From positions 1 through 5,254 of the forward strand of contig JAGBGW010000081.1 in NCBI GenBank assembly GCA_017935825.1: a stretch of 5,254 nt of DNA, in the 5' to 3' direction. A program made the translations under genes and the position numbers. Below the pieces are notes generated by a model, which saw only the letters and a program-made list of their open reading frames with translations, was not told the DNA's origin and did not search any database. This DNA comes from Clostridia bacterium. GTDB lineage: Bacteria; Bacillota; Clostridia; Christensenellales; Maliibacteriaceae. Shown one piece after another: positions 4,061 through 5,254 of this stretch; the stretch's first letter is position 1; the number at the start of each line of letters is the position of its first letter.

Positions 4061-5254
4061 TTATTTGCTTGCCCAGAATCTTGCGGTATCCACCGCGCGT
4101 TTCCAGTATGCACGCTTATCCTGTCGCCAGTAGTCATCCTTGGTGGAGCGGAATTCCACATCGATGCTGTGCAGGCGAGCGATCTCTTCCTTATCCTTCC
4201 ACACACCCACAGCAAGACCTGCAAGATATGCTGCGCCAAGGGCAGTGGTCTCCACGCAGCGGGGACGGGTGACGGTGGTGCCAAGGATATCTGCCTGATA
4301 CTGCATCAAGAAATCATTTGCACTTGCGCCGCCGTCGACCAGGAGTCTTCCAAGAGTCTCGCCCGAGTCGGATTCCATGGCATGCAGAACATCCGCGCTC
4401 TGCTGTGCAATGGATTCAAGCGCCGCGCGTACCACATGTGCCGCGCTGGTACCGCGTGTTACGCCCAGCATGGTGCCGCGGGCGTACATGTCCCAGTAAG
4501 GTGCGCCCATGCCGGTAAATGCAGGCACAAGCACCACACCGCCGGTATCAGGTACGCTTTCTGCCAGAGCCTGACTCTGCGCAGCGTTTTCGATCAGCTT
4601 CAGCTCATCGCGCAGCCACTGTACCACAGCGCCGCCGACGAAGATACTGCCTTCCAGCGCATAGTCGATCTTGCCGTCGATACCCCATGCGATGGTGGTA
4701 AGAAGACCGTGGTCGGAGCTTCTTGCAATGGCGCCGGTATTCATCAAAAGGAAGCAGCCTGTACCGTAGGTATTCTTTGCCTCGCCCTTTTTGAAGCAGG
4801 TCTGACCGAACAATGCAGCGTGCTGGTCGCCTGCGCAGCCTGCGATCGGAATCGGTGCACCAAGAAGGGAAGCATCACAATCTGCAATGTGGCCGCTGGA
4901 CATGACCACCTTGGGAAGAACTTCCTTGGGGATATCCAGCATGGCAAGCAGTTCCTCATCCCACTGCAGGGTATGGATATTGAACAGCATCGTACGGGAT
5001 GCATTGGTCACGTCCGTTGCATGGCACTTGCCGCCCGTGAGCTTGTAGATCAGCCATGCATCCACCGTACCGAACATCAGCTCGCCGCGCTTTGCACGGC
5101 CATAGCCATCCTGAATATGATCCAGCATCCATTTCAATTTCGTGCCGCTGAAATATGCGTCCACAACAAGACCCGTCTTTTCGTGGATCATCTCGGTCTT
5201 GCTGGCGCGCTTGAGTTCTTCACAAAGTTCTGCCGTACGGCGGCACTGCCACAC
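4061..5254 (-). CDS. glpK: Glycerol kinase (GlpK), N-terminus beyond window edge
   Basis: GlpK phosphorylates glycerol to sn-glycerol 3-phosphate with ATP in the cytosol, the entry step of glycerol use and a supply of lipid backbones. It belongs to the FGGY kinase family. The 397 visible residues align by eye from about residue 100 of the roughly 500-residue enzyme to its end. The first visible codon, GTG, is the internal Val of the conserved VWQCRRTAE, not a start. Seen: GTKLKWMLDH at 37-46, FGTVDAWLIYKLT at 61-73, TNASRTMLFNIHTL at 83-96, AGDQHAALFGQ at 141-151 with the predicted catalytic Asp143, NTYGTGCFLLMNTG at 161-174, PAFTGMGAPYWD at 244-255, and VDGGASANDFLMQ at 306-318. The loop before AGDQ lacks the YHFYG-type His that PTS HPr phosphorylates in many Gram-positive GlpK proteins. 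A strong terminator follows the stop. Confidence 0.97.
   Translation of the reverse strand: MWQCRRTAELCEELKRASKTEMIHEKTGLVVDAYFSGTKLKWMLDHIQDGYGRAKRGELMFGTVDAWLIYKLTGGKCHATDVTNASRTMLFNIHTLQWDEELLAMLDIPKEVLPKVVMSSGHIADCDASLLGAPIPIAGCAGDQHAALFGQTCFKKGEAKNTYGTGCFLLMNTGAIARSSDHGLLTTIAWGIDGKIDYALEGSIFVGGAVVQWLRDELKLIENAAQSQALAESVPDTGGVVLVPAFTGMGAPYWDMYARGTMLGVTRGTSAAHVVRAALESIAQQSADVLHAMESDSGETLGRLLVDGGASANDFLMQYQADILGTTVTRPRCVETTALGAAYLAGLAVGVWKDKEEIARLHSIDVEFRSTKDDYWRQDKRAYWKRAVDTARFWASK

Overview
This window comes from an endospore-forming member of the Firmicutes, most likely a clostridium. The evidence is a full-length Spo0A, the start of SpoIIR, and a SPOCS/LysM protein of the SipL type, which is the clostridial counterpart of Bacillus SpoVID. 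Base composition looks fairly balanced (about half G+C by eye). This and some Spo0A residue choices would suit an Oscillospirales-type lineage, but that placement is only a guess.

All real genes lie on the minus strand, so transcription runs from right to left. In reading order they are: glpK (4061-5254, N-terminus cut off by the window edge), ending in a very clear hairpin/T-tract terminator; a 250-base regulatory gap with a perfect 0A box, a good sigma-A-type promoter and a leader hairpin; spo0A (3025-3810), ending in a terminator that looks bidirectional; sipL (1352-2890), behind a short region with a strong match to a mother-cell sigma-E promoter; ispE (440-1285), with a possible promoter of its own; and spoIIR (1-391, cut at its C-terminus). 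The plus-strand open frames are antisense shadows.

The genes form a compact sporulation cluster. Spo0A~P commits the cell to sporulate. SpoIIR is the forespore signal that triggers activation of sigma-E in the mother cell. SipL is a mother-cell coat-anchoring protein, and its promoter here looks sigma-E dependent. ispE, an essential isoprenoid gene, sits inside this cluster, and glycerol kinase lies immediately upstream of spo0A, where spoIVB is the usual neighbour.

I see no mobile element, CRISPR array, tRNA, rRNA or clearly novel multi-gene system. The points of most interest are regulatory: the spo0A upstream region (0A box, promoter, leader hairpin and an overlapping upstream reading frame), the sipL promoter with an adjoining palindrome, and the gene order.
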